Positions 1 through 7,809 of a DNA stretch of 64,000 nucleotides are shown in pieces (the first letter of the stretch is position 1; each line of letters starts with the position of its first letter). Made by a program: the position numbers and the translations under genes. Source of the DNA: Streptomyces sp. CBMA152 (GTDB taxonomy: Bacteria; Actinomycetota; Actinomycetes; Streptomycetales; Streptomycetaceae); NCBI RefSeq assembly GCF_014596475.1, contig NZ_MECJ01000002.1, forward strand, positions 434,001 through 498,000, given 5' to 3'. Below the pieces are notes generated by a model. It searched no databases and was not told where the DNA came from. It was given only the letters and a program-made list of their open reading frames with translations.

Positions 1-1
1 C

Positions 2-685
2 GTCGTCAAACACGACGCGAAGACCGGCACACCCCTGTCCGGAGCCGTCTTCCAGCTGTGGCACGAGACCAACGGCCAGTCCGGTCTCCAGATGAGCGGG
101 GCAACCCCCGACACCAAGGTGGGCGGCCCCTGCACCACACCGGCGGATGGCACCTGCCGCACCGGGAACCTGCCGCTCGGCACGTACTACTGGCAGGAAG
201 TCTCGGCCCCCAGTGGTCATGTGCTGCCCACACCCGCCGTGTTCGGACCGCTGCATCTGACGGCGGAGGACGCCGAGCACGGGGTCAGCGTCACGGTCCC
301 CAACCAGCCCCTGCAAGGACAGATCAAGGTCCTGAAGCTGGACGCCACGACCAAGAAGGCGCTTGAGGGTGCCGTGTTCGAGCTGTGGCAGGAGACCAAC
401 GGCACGGCCGGACTCCAGACCGGCGGAGCAACTCCGGACACCAAACACGGCGCGGCCTGCGCCACCGACGGGCAGGGTCACTGCGCCTTCCCGGACCTCC
501 CGCTGGGCACCTACTACCTGCGTGAGACGGCGGTCCCCGAGGGCTACCGCCTCCCCGACCAACCGGTCACCGGCCCGTACACCATCACGGCCGACAACGC
601 CGAGCACAGCGTGGACATCACGTTGAAGAACACCAGAGGCGAACCGCCCAAGGGCAAGGGGAAGGGAGCACCGCGCGGGCACTGA
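2..685 (+). CDS. SpaA-like (prealbumin-fold, Cna-B type) surface protein, C-terminal part, cut by window start
   Basis: The reading frame is open from base 2 to the stop at 683-685, so only the last 227 codons are visible and the true start lies upstream. Two homologous modules of about 100 residues follow each other. Each has the Cna-B/SpaA pattern: 'G-x-LxGAVFxLWxETNG', then a Cys-bearing loop with 'GATPDTK', then 'LPLGTYYxxE', then a TxxDNAEHSV-type last strand. Such prealbumin-like domains build secreted or wall-bound adhesins and stalks. No LPxTG sorting motif or membrane anchor is present: the protein ends in a basic Gly/Lys/Arg tail (KGKGKGAPRGH). It is either secreted free or attached in another way. 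Family assignment is fairly sure; function beyond surface or extracellular structure is not. Confidence 0.75.
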   Translation, partial: VVKHDAKTGTPLSGAVFQLWHETNGQSGLQMSGATPDTKVGGPCTTPADGTCRTGNLPLGTYYWQEVSAPSGHVLPTPAVFGPLHLTAEDAEHGVSVTVPNQPLQGQIKVLKLDATTKKALEGAVFELWQETNGTAGLQTGGATPDTKHGAACATDGQGHCAFPDLPLGTYYLRETAVPEGYRLPDQPVTGPYTITADNAEHSVDITLKNTRGEPPKGKGKGAPRGH

Positions 686-701
686 CCCACACGGCAGGAT
701 C

Positions 702-740
702 GCAGGCCCCCGGGGAGCGCGAGCTCCCACGGGGGCCTGC
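702..740 (+). terminator. Strong hairpin after the SpaA-like gene
   Basis: Bases 702-711 (GCAGGCCCCC) pair perfectly with 731-740 (GGGGGCCTGC), and the inner GGGAGC/GCTCCC extends the stem. It lies 17 bases after the stop at 685. There is no T-tract, as is usual for Streptomyces terminators. Confidence 0.7.
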
Positions 741-858
741 GCGCGCCGGTGCGGGGGTTACCCCCAGGGGAGGCCGGAGGACAGCCGTAGGGCGCGGTCG
801 TCGCGTCGGCGCGATGATCAAACTCAGCTTGAAATATCCCAGTTGAGGAGTGTGCGGC

Positions 859-2187
859 ATGACCGAGGCGATAGGGCGACGGCCGGTGTTGATGGCGGCG
901 GCGGGCGCGATGGGGGTGCTGCTGGCTCCCACGACGGCCCATGCGGCCCAGCTCGATGGTCAGGACCCGGTCCGTGCGCTGCGGCAGGCGTCCCGCCCGC
1001 TGCGGTCGACGGATCCGGGGTGGGACGTGGCCGACCTGCGGCCCCTGGGGGCGATGATCGGTGACGCCCAGGTGGTGGGGTTGGGCGAGGCCACGCACGG
1101 GTCGCATGAGTTCTTCACCATGAAGGAGCGGGTCTTCCGGTATCTCGTCGAGAAGAGGGGTTTCACCACCTTTGCCCTGGAGATGAGTTGGCCTGCGGGA
1201 CTGCGACTCGACGCGTACGTTCAGAGTGGCCGGGGGGACGCGCGCCAGGTCGTGAAGGAGACCCTCGGAGGATCGCCGTGGGAGCGCGAGGAGTTCCTGC
1301 ATCTGATCGAGTGGATGCGGGACCACAACCGGCGTCATCCCGGCCATCGGGTCCACTTCATGGGTGATGACATCGGCGCTCCCAAGATCGGGGACGACCT
1401 CTTCGAGCGGGTGACGGGCTATGTCGGGCGGCACCACGCGCAGTTGCTGCCGCGCTTCACCGAGCTCTACACCGGCCTGCGTCCTCTCGACGACAGCTTC
1501 GCCTATCTGCGCGGGCCGCTCCCGGAACGACAGCGACTCGCGGCCAATGCCCAGCAGGCCCTGGATCTGCTGGAGGGCCAACGAGGCGCGGGCGGCGAGG
1601 AGTTCACGTGGACGGTGCAGCATGCCCGGTCCATCGCCCAGACCGCCGCGTTCCTCGCCAGCGACCTCGACAACCCCGAGGCGATACCCGCCGCGATGAT
1701 CTACCGCGACCGGGCGATGGCCGAGAACGTCGCCTGGTGGCACCGGCACACCGGCCACAAGGTGCTCGTGTCGGCGCACAACGGGCACGTGGCCTACGTA
1801 CCCGACCTCCCCCAGTCGTACCCGAAGGTGCAGGGTGGGTTCCTGCGAGAAGCGCTCGGCGCGGCATACCTCCCCATCGGACTGACCTTCGGCCAGGGGT
1901 CCTTCCTGTCGGAGGACAAGAGCCTCGCCGGCCCGTGGAAGAAGTTCACGGTGGGCGCGCCCGATCTCGGCACCAGTGAGCACACCCTCGACCAGGTCCG
2001 TCACACCGACTACTTCCTCGACATCCGCACCGCCCCGGCAGCGGCCCGCGCCTGGCTGGACACCACCCGCCCCATACGCAGTATCGGCACCGAATACCCC
2101 TGTCCGCTCGCAGACGTCCGGATCGGCCGGTCCTTCGACGTCCTCATCCACCTCCACCGCGTTCGGGAGGCTGACAAGCTGCGGTGA
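859..2187 (+). CDS. Secreted erythromycin-esterase family protein
   Basis: The 442-residue product opens with a Tat-like signal (GRRPVLMAAAG, hydrophobic run, AHAA) and then matches the erythromycin esterase/succinoglycan-biosynthesis family over its whole length. The EreB-type metal or catalytic signature GEATHGS is at residues 76-82 (Glu77, His80), followed by a Glu in FALEMSW and a late His in VSAHNGH. Cytoplasmic Ere enzymes open macrolide lactones, but many actinobacterial relatives are secreted and have no proven macrolide substrate, so resistance is not claimed. ATG 859 is preferred to GTG 850 because GAGGAG sits about 8 bases before it. It is followed by a hairpin shared with the convergent gene. 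Confidence 0.8.
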   Translation: MTEAIGRRPVLMAAAGAMGVLLAPTTAHAAQLDGQDPVRALRQASRPLRSTDPGWDVADLRPLGAMIGDAQVVGLGEATHGSHEFFTMKERVFRYLVEKRGFTTFALEMSWPAGLRLDAYVQSGRGDARQVVKETLGGSPWEREEFLHLIEWMRDHNRRHPGHRVHFMGDDIGAPKIGDDLFERVTGYVGRHHAQLLPRFTELYTGLRPLDDSFAYLRGPLPERQRLAANAQQALDLLEGQRGAGGEEFTWTVQHARSIAQTAAFLASDLDNPEAIPAAMIYRDRAMAENVAWWHRHTGHKVLVSAHNGHVAYVPDLPQSYPKVQGGFLREALGAAYLPIGLTFGQGSFLSEDKSLAGPWKKFTVGAPDLGTSEHTLDQVRHTDYFLDIRTAPAAARAWLDTTRPIRSIGTEYPCPLADVRIGRSFDVLIHLHRVREADKLR

Positions 2188-2202
2188 CCATCCGGACACG
2201 GA

Positions 2203-2230
2203 GGCGGGGCAGCCGAGTGGCCGCCCCGCC
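2203..2230. terminator. Bidirectional hairpin between convergent genes
   Basis: GGCGGGGC (2203-2210) pairs with GCCCCGCC (2223-2230). It lies between the stops of the esterase-family gene (2187) and the haloperoxidase-like gene (2257), so it can serve both. Confidence 0.6.
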
Positions 2231-2256
2231 GTTCGCTGACCGGTCGAGTCGCAGAG

Positions 2257-4356
2257 CTAGCGAAGGGTCACCACGGACGCCATCCACTGGTGCGTCGCGG
2301 TGCCGGAGGCCGCGTAGCTGCCGGTGGTGGGGACGATCTGGTACGCGGTGGCGAGCTGGTCCTCGGAGACGAACAGCGTCGGCCGGGCGGTGAAGCCCGC
2401 GTCCCAGGTGGCGTTGTCGCCGCCCTGGACGCCCGCCACCCCGAAGACGAGTTCATTCGCCGCGTTGGTCGTCGCCGTACTGCCCGAGTTGAACGGGGTG
2501 CCGGCCGCCCCGGTCGCGGACGAGGTCCGGTCGACGGCGGTCACTCCGCTGAACTCCTCTACGGAGGCGTGGTGTTCGCCGGTCGTGGGATAGGTCAGCG
2601 TGATGGTGTCCGACGGGGTGAGCGGCTTGACCCCGATCGAGGCGAGGACGAGGGTGCGGTCGCTCGCGCCGTCCGCCTTGTCGGTGACCACGGAGTACAC
2701 ATTGCCCTGGGTGTCGGTGGCGCCGACGGCACCGGAGTGCGTGTTGGTCAGCATCGCGGAGACCAGCAGGGTGTCACCGGCCCGGACCGTACGGCCCACG
2801 GGCAGCGCCAGACTCGTCCCGCTCGCCGCGGCCGCCGCCGAGGCGACCGGGCCCTGGTAGGCGATGGCGCCGTTGCGCTGGAGCGCGTTGCGGTACGCGT
2901 AGTCGCCGACCGAGTACCCGGCGCTCAGCCCCTGCTCGGTGTCGAAGCGGTAGTGGACCCCCAGATACAGCCGGCTGAAGCCGTCCTCGGTGGCGGCCGC
3001 GCTGATGGAGTTGAAGCTCCGGGTGACCGTCTCCGGGTTGGTGAGCTGCTTGTCCTGCGTATGGGCGGTGTACGAGACGTTGTCGCCGAAGTAGTCGCGC
3101 ATCACCCCGGCCCAGGCTCCCGCGAAGGTTGCGTGCCCGGAGACATAAGAGGGGAACGGCGGGGTGAAATGGGTGCCGTCGGGCATCGCGGACAGCGGAT
3201 TCCAGGAGCGATCCTGTTGGAGAGCCGAGTTGGTGGCGGTGTTGGCGTTCCGGATCGCGGTCACCGGCCGCCACAGCGAGATCGGCGTGTCGTACTTGGC
3301 GTCCCAGGCGGTGATCGAGGCGTCGGCCATGGAGATCGCGACCAGCGCGAACAGCCGCGCGTTGGCGAACTCGCCCAGTTGCTCGCCCGAGGACTGGGAT
3401 ATCGCCGCGGTGGTCTCGAAGAGCTGCCCGGGCGGTTTGTAGGTGCCCGGCGTCACAACGTTGTTGCCATCACAGATCGGACCGAGGTCGTTCGCCCAGA
3501 ACTTGGCGTACTGCGTCTGGTCGTCCGAGCGGTCGGCCGTGGTGGCGGTGGCCGAGCCGACCCGCTGCACCTCGTTGACCTGAGCCGCGTATTCCGGACT
3601 GGCCAGCAGTGTCGAGTACGAGCTGTATCCGGCGGGCAGCGGAGGCCGGAACTGGTCGCCCGTGGTCATGGCGAACGGCTTGAGCTTGCCCCAGTTGGGA
3701 CCGACGGCGGGCTTTCCCTCGGTGGGCCGCCAGCGTCCGTCGGTCTGGTCGACGGTGTAGGTCCCTCCGAAGGCGGTGTTCGTGTCGGCCGCCCTGGCCG
3801 CGATCATCGCCTGGGCAGCCTGCTGTCCGACCTTCTGCCCGGCCGTCTTCTGCGCATCGGTCACCGAGGCCGGGAGATAGCTGAGCTCCCTGTTCAGCGC
3901 GGTGTTGATGTCGTCGTAGAACGATGCCTGTTGCCCCGGGAACGCGGCCACCAGGGTGTCGTGCGCTGCTTGGTCGATCGCGGCCTCGGCCGAGGCGCCC
4001 GCGTCGGCGGATATCCGGCCCAGGTAGAAACCGTAGGCGGGATCGGATCCGCCGGAGATCGAGTTGTCGGCGTCCCAGATCGCGGCGTGCATCATCGCCC
4101 CGGCCCGTACGAGCGGCCCGGGAGCGCTGTACTCGCCGCAGACCTTGGTGAACTGCTGACGCAGGACCTGGTTCCACTCCAGCACGTGGTCGTGCGCGGG
4201 GGTGGCGGCGGCCGAGACCGCCGGGGTGGACAGGGCCAGCGGTCCGCCAAGGGCGAGCACGGTGGTGGCCACCACCCGCCACCGGGCCGTCCGGCCGGAT
4301 CTTCGGTTGCGCGCGGGCGTGCGGGTCGGTTCCAACGAGCGAAGGTGTGCGAACAC
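2257..4356 (-). CDS. Secreted vanadium-dependent haloperoxidase-like PAP2-superfamily enzyme
   Basis: The 699-residue product starts with a twin-arginine-rich N-terminus and a long signal peptide ending near VSAAA. The middle carries the three vanadate/phosphate-binding blocks of the vanadium haloperoxidase/PAP2 fold: a Lys followed by RP in 'KYDTPISLWRP', 'PSYVSGH', and 'SRLYLGVHYRFD'. This family oxidises halides with peroxide or acts as acid phosphatase; sequence alone does not separate the two. The last roughly 190 residues form a separate beta-rich domain typical of secreted Streptomyces proteins. GTG 4356 is preferred over TTG 4368 because GAGGAG lies 4 bases upstream of it. Confidence 0.75.
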   Translation of the reverse strand: MFAHLRSLEPTRTPARNRRSGRTARWRVVATTVLALGGPLALSTPAVSAAATPAHDHVLEWNQVLRQQFTKVCGEYSAPGPLVRAGAMMHAAIWDADNSISGGSDPAYGFYLGRISADAGASAEAAIDQAAHDTLVAAFPGQQASFYDDINTALNRELSYLPASVTDAQKTAGQKVGQQAAQAMIAARAADTNTAFGGTYTVDQTDGRWRPTEGKPAVGPNWGKLKPFAMTTGDQFRPPLPAGYSSYSTLLASPEYAAQVNEVQRVGSATATTADRSDDQTQYAKFWANDLGPICDGNNVVTPGTYKPPGQLFETTAAISQSSGEQLGEFANARLFALVAISMADASITAWDAKYDTPISLWRPVTAIRNANTATNSALQQDRSWNPLSAMPDGTHFTPPFPSYVSGHATFAGAWAGVMRDYFGDNVSYTAHTQDKQLTNPETVTRSFNSISAAATEDGFSRLYLGVHYRFDTEQGLSAGYSVGDYAYRNALQRNGAIAYQGPVASAAAAASGTSLALPVGRTVRAGDTLLVSAMLTNTHSGAVGATDTQGNVYSVVTDKADGASDRTLVLASIGVKPLTPSDTITLTYPTTGEHHASVEEFSGVTAVDRTSSATGAAGTPFNSGSTATTNAANELVFGVAGVQGGDNATWDAGFTARPTLFVSEDQLATAYQIVPTTGSYAASGTATHQWMASVVTLR

Positions 4357-4711
4357 AGGACTCCTCAACAGGACGATGGTGCACGGGATTCGACACGTCG
4401 GGTGGATTCACCCAGCCGCGACTATTCGCCGTCCCGACCCGTCCAAGCAACGGCCTGGGACACTCCCGGACGATCGTGGACGCCGTCGGCATGACAGGCT
4501 GGCCCTGTACCTGGCATGTACACGGAGGAACGGATGCGCCGTCGTAGGAACTGGCCGCCGACGGCGCGAAGGTCGCGTACACCGTGACCAAGTTCCAGTA
4601 CACAGCCACGGTCAAGAGCGTGCGGAACGGGCCGATGCAGTGGAAGGTGGAAGGTGGAGGGGGCGGGGGCGTGATGCCTGCTGTGAAGCTGACGCACTTC
4701 GAGGGGGAACG
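4357..4711. other. Intergenic region with divergent promoters and a possible gene remnant
   Basis: These 355 bases separate the haloperoxidase-like gene (minus) and menE (plus) and must hold their promoters. No clear -35/-10 pair stands out to me. From about 4548 to 4710 the plus strand reads in frame like the middle of a small lipoprotein of DUF4352 type (VAYTVTKFQYTATVKSV), but a stop lies just upstream at 4545-4547 and there is no start, so it is probably a decayed remnant. Confidence 0.4.
4548..4710 (+). pseudogene. Possible remnant of a DUF4352-like lipoprotein gene
   Basis: Frame translation gives a protein-like stretch, ELAADGAKVAYTVTKFQYTA followed by TVKSVRNGP, resembling the core of Streptomyces DUF4352-type lipoproteins. 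No start codon, signal peptide or C-terminal half is present, and the frame runs into menE out of register. It may be chance; support is the sequence flavour only. Confidence 0.22.
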
Positions 4712-5854
4712 ATGGTGTCGACGTTGTCGTGCGACGGGGGGCCGGAGTCGACGGCCGCTTTAGTCGCGGTGGTCCGCCGGGCGCTGGAGGGGGCCGGGCC
4801 CGCGGTGCTGCCGGTGGCGGCCGCCACCGCGCCGCCGCCGTTCGATCTCGCGGCGCACGTGCCCGAGGGAACCGCGGTCGTCATCGGGACCTCCGGCTCG
4901 ACGAGCCACCCCAAGGGTGTGATGCTTTCGGCCACGGCCCTGCGGGCATCCACGCAGGCCACACACGCCAGACTGGGCGGGGCGGGCCGCTGGTTGCTGG
5001 CGTTGCCGCCGTACCACGTCGCGGGACTTCAGGTGCTGGTGAGATCGCTCCTCGCGGGCACCTCGCCCGTCGTCCACGACTCGCGCGGCGGGTTCCGGGC
5101 CGAGGACTTCCGCTCCGCCGACTGCCGCTATACCGCGCTTGTGCCCACCCAGCTCGTCCGTCTGCTGCGCGCGGGCGGTGCGGCCCTGGCGGCGCTGCGG
5201 TCGTTCGACGCCGTCCTCCTCGGCGGGACGAGTATGTCGCCCGAACTCGTGGGACGCGCCCGGGAGGCCGGGGTCCGGGTGGTGACCACGTACGGGATGA
5301 GCGAGACCGCCGGGGGGTGTGTCTACGACGGGGTGCCACTTGACGGCGTGCGCGTACAGGTGGCGGAGGATCACGACACCGGCGGATCCGTTCTCCTCGG
5401 TGGACCGACCCTCGCCTCGGGGTATTTGGGCGAACCGGAGCTGACCGCCCGGGCGTTCGCGGACGGGTGGTTCCGCACGGACGACCTCGGCCGTCGGCAC
5501 CCCGATGGCCGTCTGGAGGTGCTGGGCAGGGCCGACGACGTGATCATCACCGGCGGGGTGAAGGTCTCGCCGTCGGCGGTGGAAGACGTCCTGCGCGAGC
5601 AGTCCGGGGTGGGCGAGGCGTGTGTCGTCGGGGTGGCCGACAGCGACTGGGGACAGATCGTGGTCGCCGTTGTCGTGCCGACCGAGCCGGGTGGTCTCCG
5701 GCTGGGCGTGGAGCGTGAGTTGGCGGATTCCGTACGGGCCCGGCTCGGCGCCGCGGCCGCGCCGAAGGCCGTACGGGTGCTCGCGGACATGCCCATGAGG
5801 GGGGTTGGGAAGCCGGACCGGCGGGCGGTCCGGGCGCTGTTCGAGCCGAGGTGA
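4712..5854 (+). CDS. menE: o-Succinylbenzoate-CoA ligase-like adenylate-forming enzyme
   Basis: The 380-residue product is an ANL-superfamily acyl-CoA synthetase of the short actinobacterial MenE size. Visible motifs in order are the phosphate loop GTSGSTSHPKG (about residue 57), TTYGMSETAGG, GWFRTDDLGR, GRADDVIITGGVKV and the C-terminal catalytic Lys in GKPDRR. MenE activates the succinyl carboxylate of o-succinylbenzoate as a CoA thioester in the cytoplasm. The start follows GAGGGG with good spacing, although the frame stays open far upstream. It is the only plus-strand member of the men-type locus and its stop is 15 bases from the end of menC. Substrate is inferred from the neighbours; another aryl or acyl acid is possible. 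Confidence 0.8.
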   Translation: MVSTLSCDGGPESTAALVAVVRRALEGAGPAVLPVAAATAPPPFDLAAHVPEGTAVVIGTSGSTSHPKGVMLSATALRASTQATHARLGGAGRWLLALPPYHVAGLQVLVRSLLAGTSPVVHDSRGGFRAEDFRSADCRYTALVPTQLVRLLRAGGAALAALRSFDAVLLGGTSMSPELVGRAREAGVRVVTTYGMSETAGGCVYDGVPLDGVRVQVAEDHDTGGSVLLGGPTLASGYLGEPELTARAFADGWFRTDDLGRRHPDGRLEVLGRADDVIITGGVKVSPSAVEDVLREQSGVGEACVVGVADSDWGQIVVAVVVPTEPGGLRLGVERELADSVRARLGAAAAPKAVRVLADMPMRGVGKPDRRAVRALFEPR

Positions 5855-5869
5855 GCCGTTGGGTAGCCG

Positions 5870-6982
5870 TCAGCGGTTGGCCGTGAGCCGTGCGTGCCTT
5901 CGCGTACGCGCTGCCAGGAAGTCCATGTCGACCTCGTACGGCACCGGCTGGAGCGGAACGGCGATGAGGCCGTCCTTCGCTCGGGTCTCGGGCGTGACGA
6001 TGTCGCGGTCGAAGTATTTGTCGGAGCCGGAGTTGTCGCCGGGGAGGGTGAAGCCGGGCAGTGCGGAGAGCGCGATGTTGGCCGCGCGACTGATGCCGAA
6101 GTCGTGCATGCCGCCGCACCACACCGGGACTCCTGCGGCCACGCAGGCGTCATGCGCCAGCTTGGCTTCCAACAGGCCGCCCAGCCGGGCCGGTTTGATG
6201 TTGACGACTCGGCAGCTGCCCAGTTCGAGGGCGCGTCGGGTCCGCTTCGCGGAGTTGAGGCTCTCGTCGAGGCAGAGCGGTGTGCGCAGGCTGCGCTGAA
6301 GCTCCGCGTGCTCGGTCAGGTCGTCCCAGGCCAGGGGCTGTTCGATCATCATCAGGTCGAAGGCGTCGAGCTGTTGGAGGTGGGTGACGTCCCGTAGGGT
6401 GTAGGCGCAGTTCGCGTCGACCATGAGCGGCAGAGTGGGGAAGCGGTCGCGTACGGCTTCCAGTACCGACACGTCCGCTCCGGGGCCGATTTTGAGTTTC
6501 ACCCGGCGGTAGCCCTGGTCCACATGGCGTTGGACCGTCTCGCACAGCCGCCCGAGATCGCGGTCCATGCCCAGGCTGACCCCGGACTCGACGGTGTCGC
6601 GGGCGGCGCCGCCGAGGAGTTCGGGCAGGGAGCGACCGGTGGCGGTGGCCAGCAGGTTCCACGCGGCCATCTCGATGCCGCTGCGGGCGAAGTTGTTGGC
6701 CTTTACCCGGGAGTAGAGGCCGATGAACTCCTCGACGGTGTCCCAGGAGCGGCCGAGGACGGCGGGCGCGAGGAAGTCGTGCAGGACGGACCACACGGTG
6801 TCGGTCGTCTCGCCCGTGTAGTACGGGTCCACCGGCGTCGGCGCCTCCCCCCAGCCCACCAACCCCTCGGCAACGGCCCGTACCACCACATGCCGCAAGG
6901 TGCCGGCGCCGTGGGTGCTGGCCTGGAACGTGTGGTTGAGGCGCAGTTCGACAACGTACAGGTCGATATGTTCGATGCGCAT
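5870..6982 (-). CDS. menC: o-Succinylbenzoate synthase (enolase superfamily, NSAR/OSBS type)
   Basis: The 370-residue protein is an enolase-superfamily enzyme of the o-succinylbenzoate synthase/N-succinylamino-acid racemase subgroup. It has the KLK lysine motif (VKLKIGPG), metal ligands in VDANCAYT, EQPLAWDD and LDES, and the opposite-face Lys in NIKPARLGG, followed by the diagnostic VPVWCGGMHDFGISRAANIALS. OSBS dehydrates SHCHC to o-succinylbenzoate; some relatives instead racemise N-acyl amino acids. ATG 6982 has GGAGG about 10 bases upstream. It is the last gene of the minus-strand operon, after the SDR gene. The men context favours OSBS activity. Confidence 0.8.
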   Translation of the reverse strand: MRIEHIDLYVVELRLNHTFQASTHGAGTLRHVVVRAVAEGLVGWGEAPTPVDPYYTGETTDTVWSVLHDFLAPAVLGRSWDTVEEFIGLYSRVKANNFARSGIEMAAWNLLATATGRSLPELLGGAARDTVESGVSLGMDRDLGRLCETVQRHVDQGYRRVKLKIGPGADVSVLEAVRDRFPTLPLMVDANCAYTLRDVTHLQQLDAFDLMMIEQPLAWDDLTEHAELQRSLRTPLCLDESLNSAKRTRRALELGSCRVVNIKPARLGGLLEAKLAHDACVAAGVPVWCGGMHDFGISRAANIALSALPGFTLPGDNSGSDKYFDRDIVTPETRAKDGLIAVPLQPVPYEVDMDFLAARTRRHARLTANR

Positions 6983-7020
6983 ACGGAGAAATTCCTCCCA
7001 TTGAACGACGTACGTACCTG

Positions 7021-7809
7021 TCACGGCCTGAGCGAGGAGCCTCCGTCCACCGTCACCGTGGTGACCGTGAGGTGCGCCGCCTGGTCGGAGGCGAGGAAGC
7101 CCACGACGGAGGCGATCTCCTCCGGCTGGGCGAAGCGTCCGCGCGGGATGCCCACGCGGTAGCTGTCCTGTTCGCCGTGCAGCAGCGCCTCGCGGCGCCC
7201 GGAAAGGTGCCAGTTGGTGCGGGACATCGCCGTCTCGGTGGTGCCCGGCGCCACGACGAGGCAGCGCACTCCGAGCCCGGCGAGTTCGAGGCCGAGGCAG
7301 TTGGTGAGGTAGTGGGCCGCCGCCTTGGAGGCGCCGTACAGCCCCTGACCGGTCTTGACGATGGCGGCGCTGTTGGATCCGACGGTGATGATCCGGCCAT
7401 GGCGGCGCTCGGCCATCCGCCGTCCCACGGCACGCATGCAGTTGAACGGGCCATGGGCGTTGACGGCGAAGACCCGCTCCCACTCCGCGTCCTCGTACTC
7501 GGTGAGCGCCGCGACCCGGCCCAGCACTCCGGCCGCGTTGACCAGAATGCCGATCGGGCCCACCGAGCGCTCGACGGTGTCCACGACCCGTTCCACATCG
7601 GTGCAGTCGGTGACATCCATACGCAGCCCGAGCGCGGTCGAGCCTCCCTCGCGCAGGGAGTCCGCCAGCGCGGTGGCACGCTCCCCGTCGATGTCGGCCG
7701 CCACCACGGACGCTCCTGCGGTGGCCAGGCAGGAGGCGACGGCGGAGCCGATACCACCGGCCGCTCCGGTGACCAGGACCGTGCTGCCCTCGATGCCCGT
7801 CAGCTTCAT
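7021..7809 (-). CDS. Short-chain dehydrogenase resembling 2,3-dihydro-2,3-dihydroxybenzoate dehydrogenase (EntA/DhbA-like)
   Basis: The 262-residue product is a classical SDR: TGAAGGIG nucleotide-binding loop, NAAG, Ser in the VGSNSA block, and YGASK catalytic Tyr-Lys. Its C-terminal half follows the EntA/DhbA pattern unusually closely: LELAGLGVRCLVVAPGTTET, then SRTNW, a GIPRGRFAQPEEIAS block, then TVDGGSSL. EntA oxidises a cyclohexadiene diol so that the ring aromatises. No isochorismatase (EntB) or DHB-AMP ligase is nearby, so its substrate is probably a related cyclohexadienol made by the adjacent MenD. Start and stop overlap the crotonase gene by 4 bases, so co-expression is very likely. 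Confidence 0.75.
   Translation of the reverse strand: MKLTGIEGSTVLVTGAAGGIGSAVASCLATAGASVVAADIDGERATALADSLREGGSTALGLRMDVTDCTDVERVVDTVERSVGPIGILVNAAGVLGRVAALTEYEDAEWERVFAVNAHGPFNCMRAVGRRMAERRHGRIITVGSNSAAIVKTGQGLYGASKAAAHYLTNCLGLELAGLGVRCLVVAPGTTETAMSRTNWHLSGRREALLHGEQDSYRVGIPRGRFAQPEEIASVVGFLASDQAAHLTVTTVTVDGGSSLRP

Noticed and set aside
859..2187. Calling the esterase-family gene a macrolide resistance determinant
   Set aside because: The protein is exported, and most actinobacterial family members have no shown macrolide activity.
544..2199. Long minus-strand open frame opposite the erythromycin-esterase-like gene
   Set aside because: It is the GC-bias shadow of the plus-strand gene; its translation has no recognisable motif, while the plus strand has a signal peptide and family motifs.
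2290..4494. Very long plus-strand frame opposite the haloperoxidase-like gene
   Set aside because: The product is an Arg/Gly-rich low-complexity shadow; the minus strand carries the PAP2 motifs.
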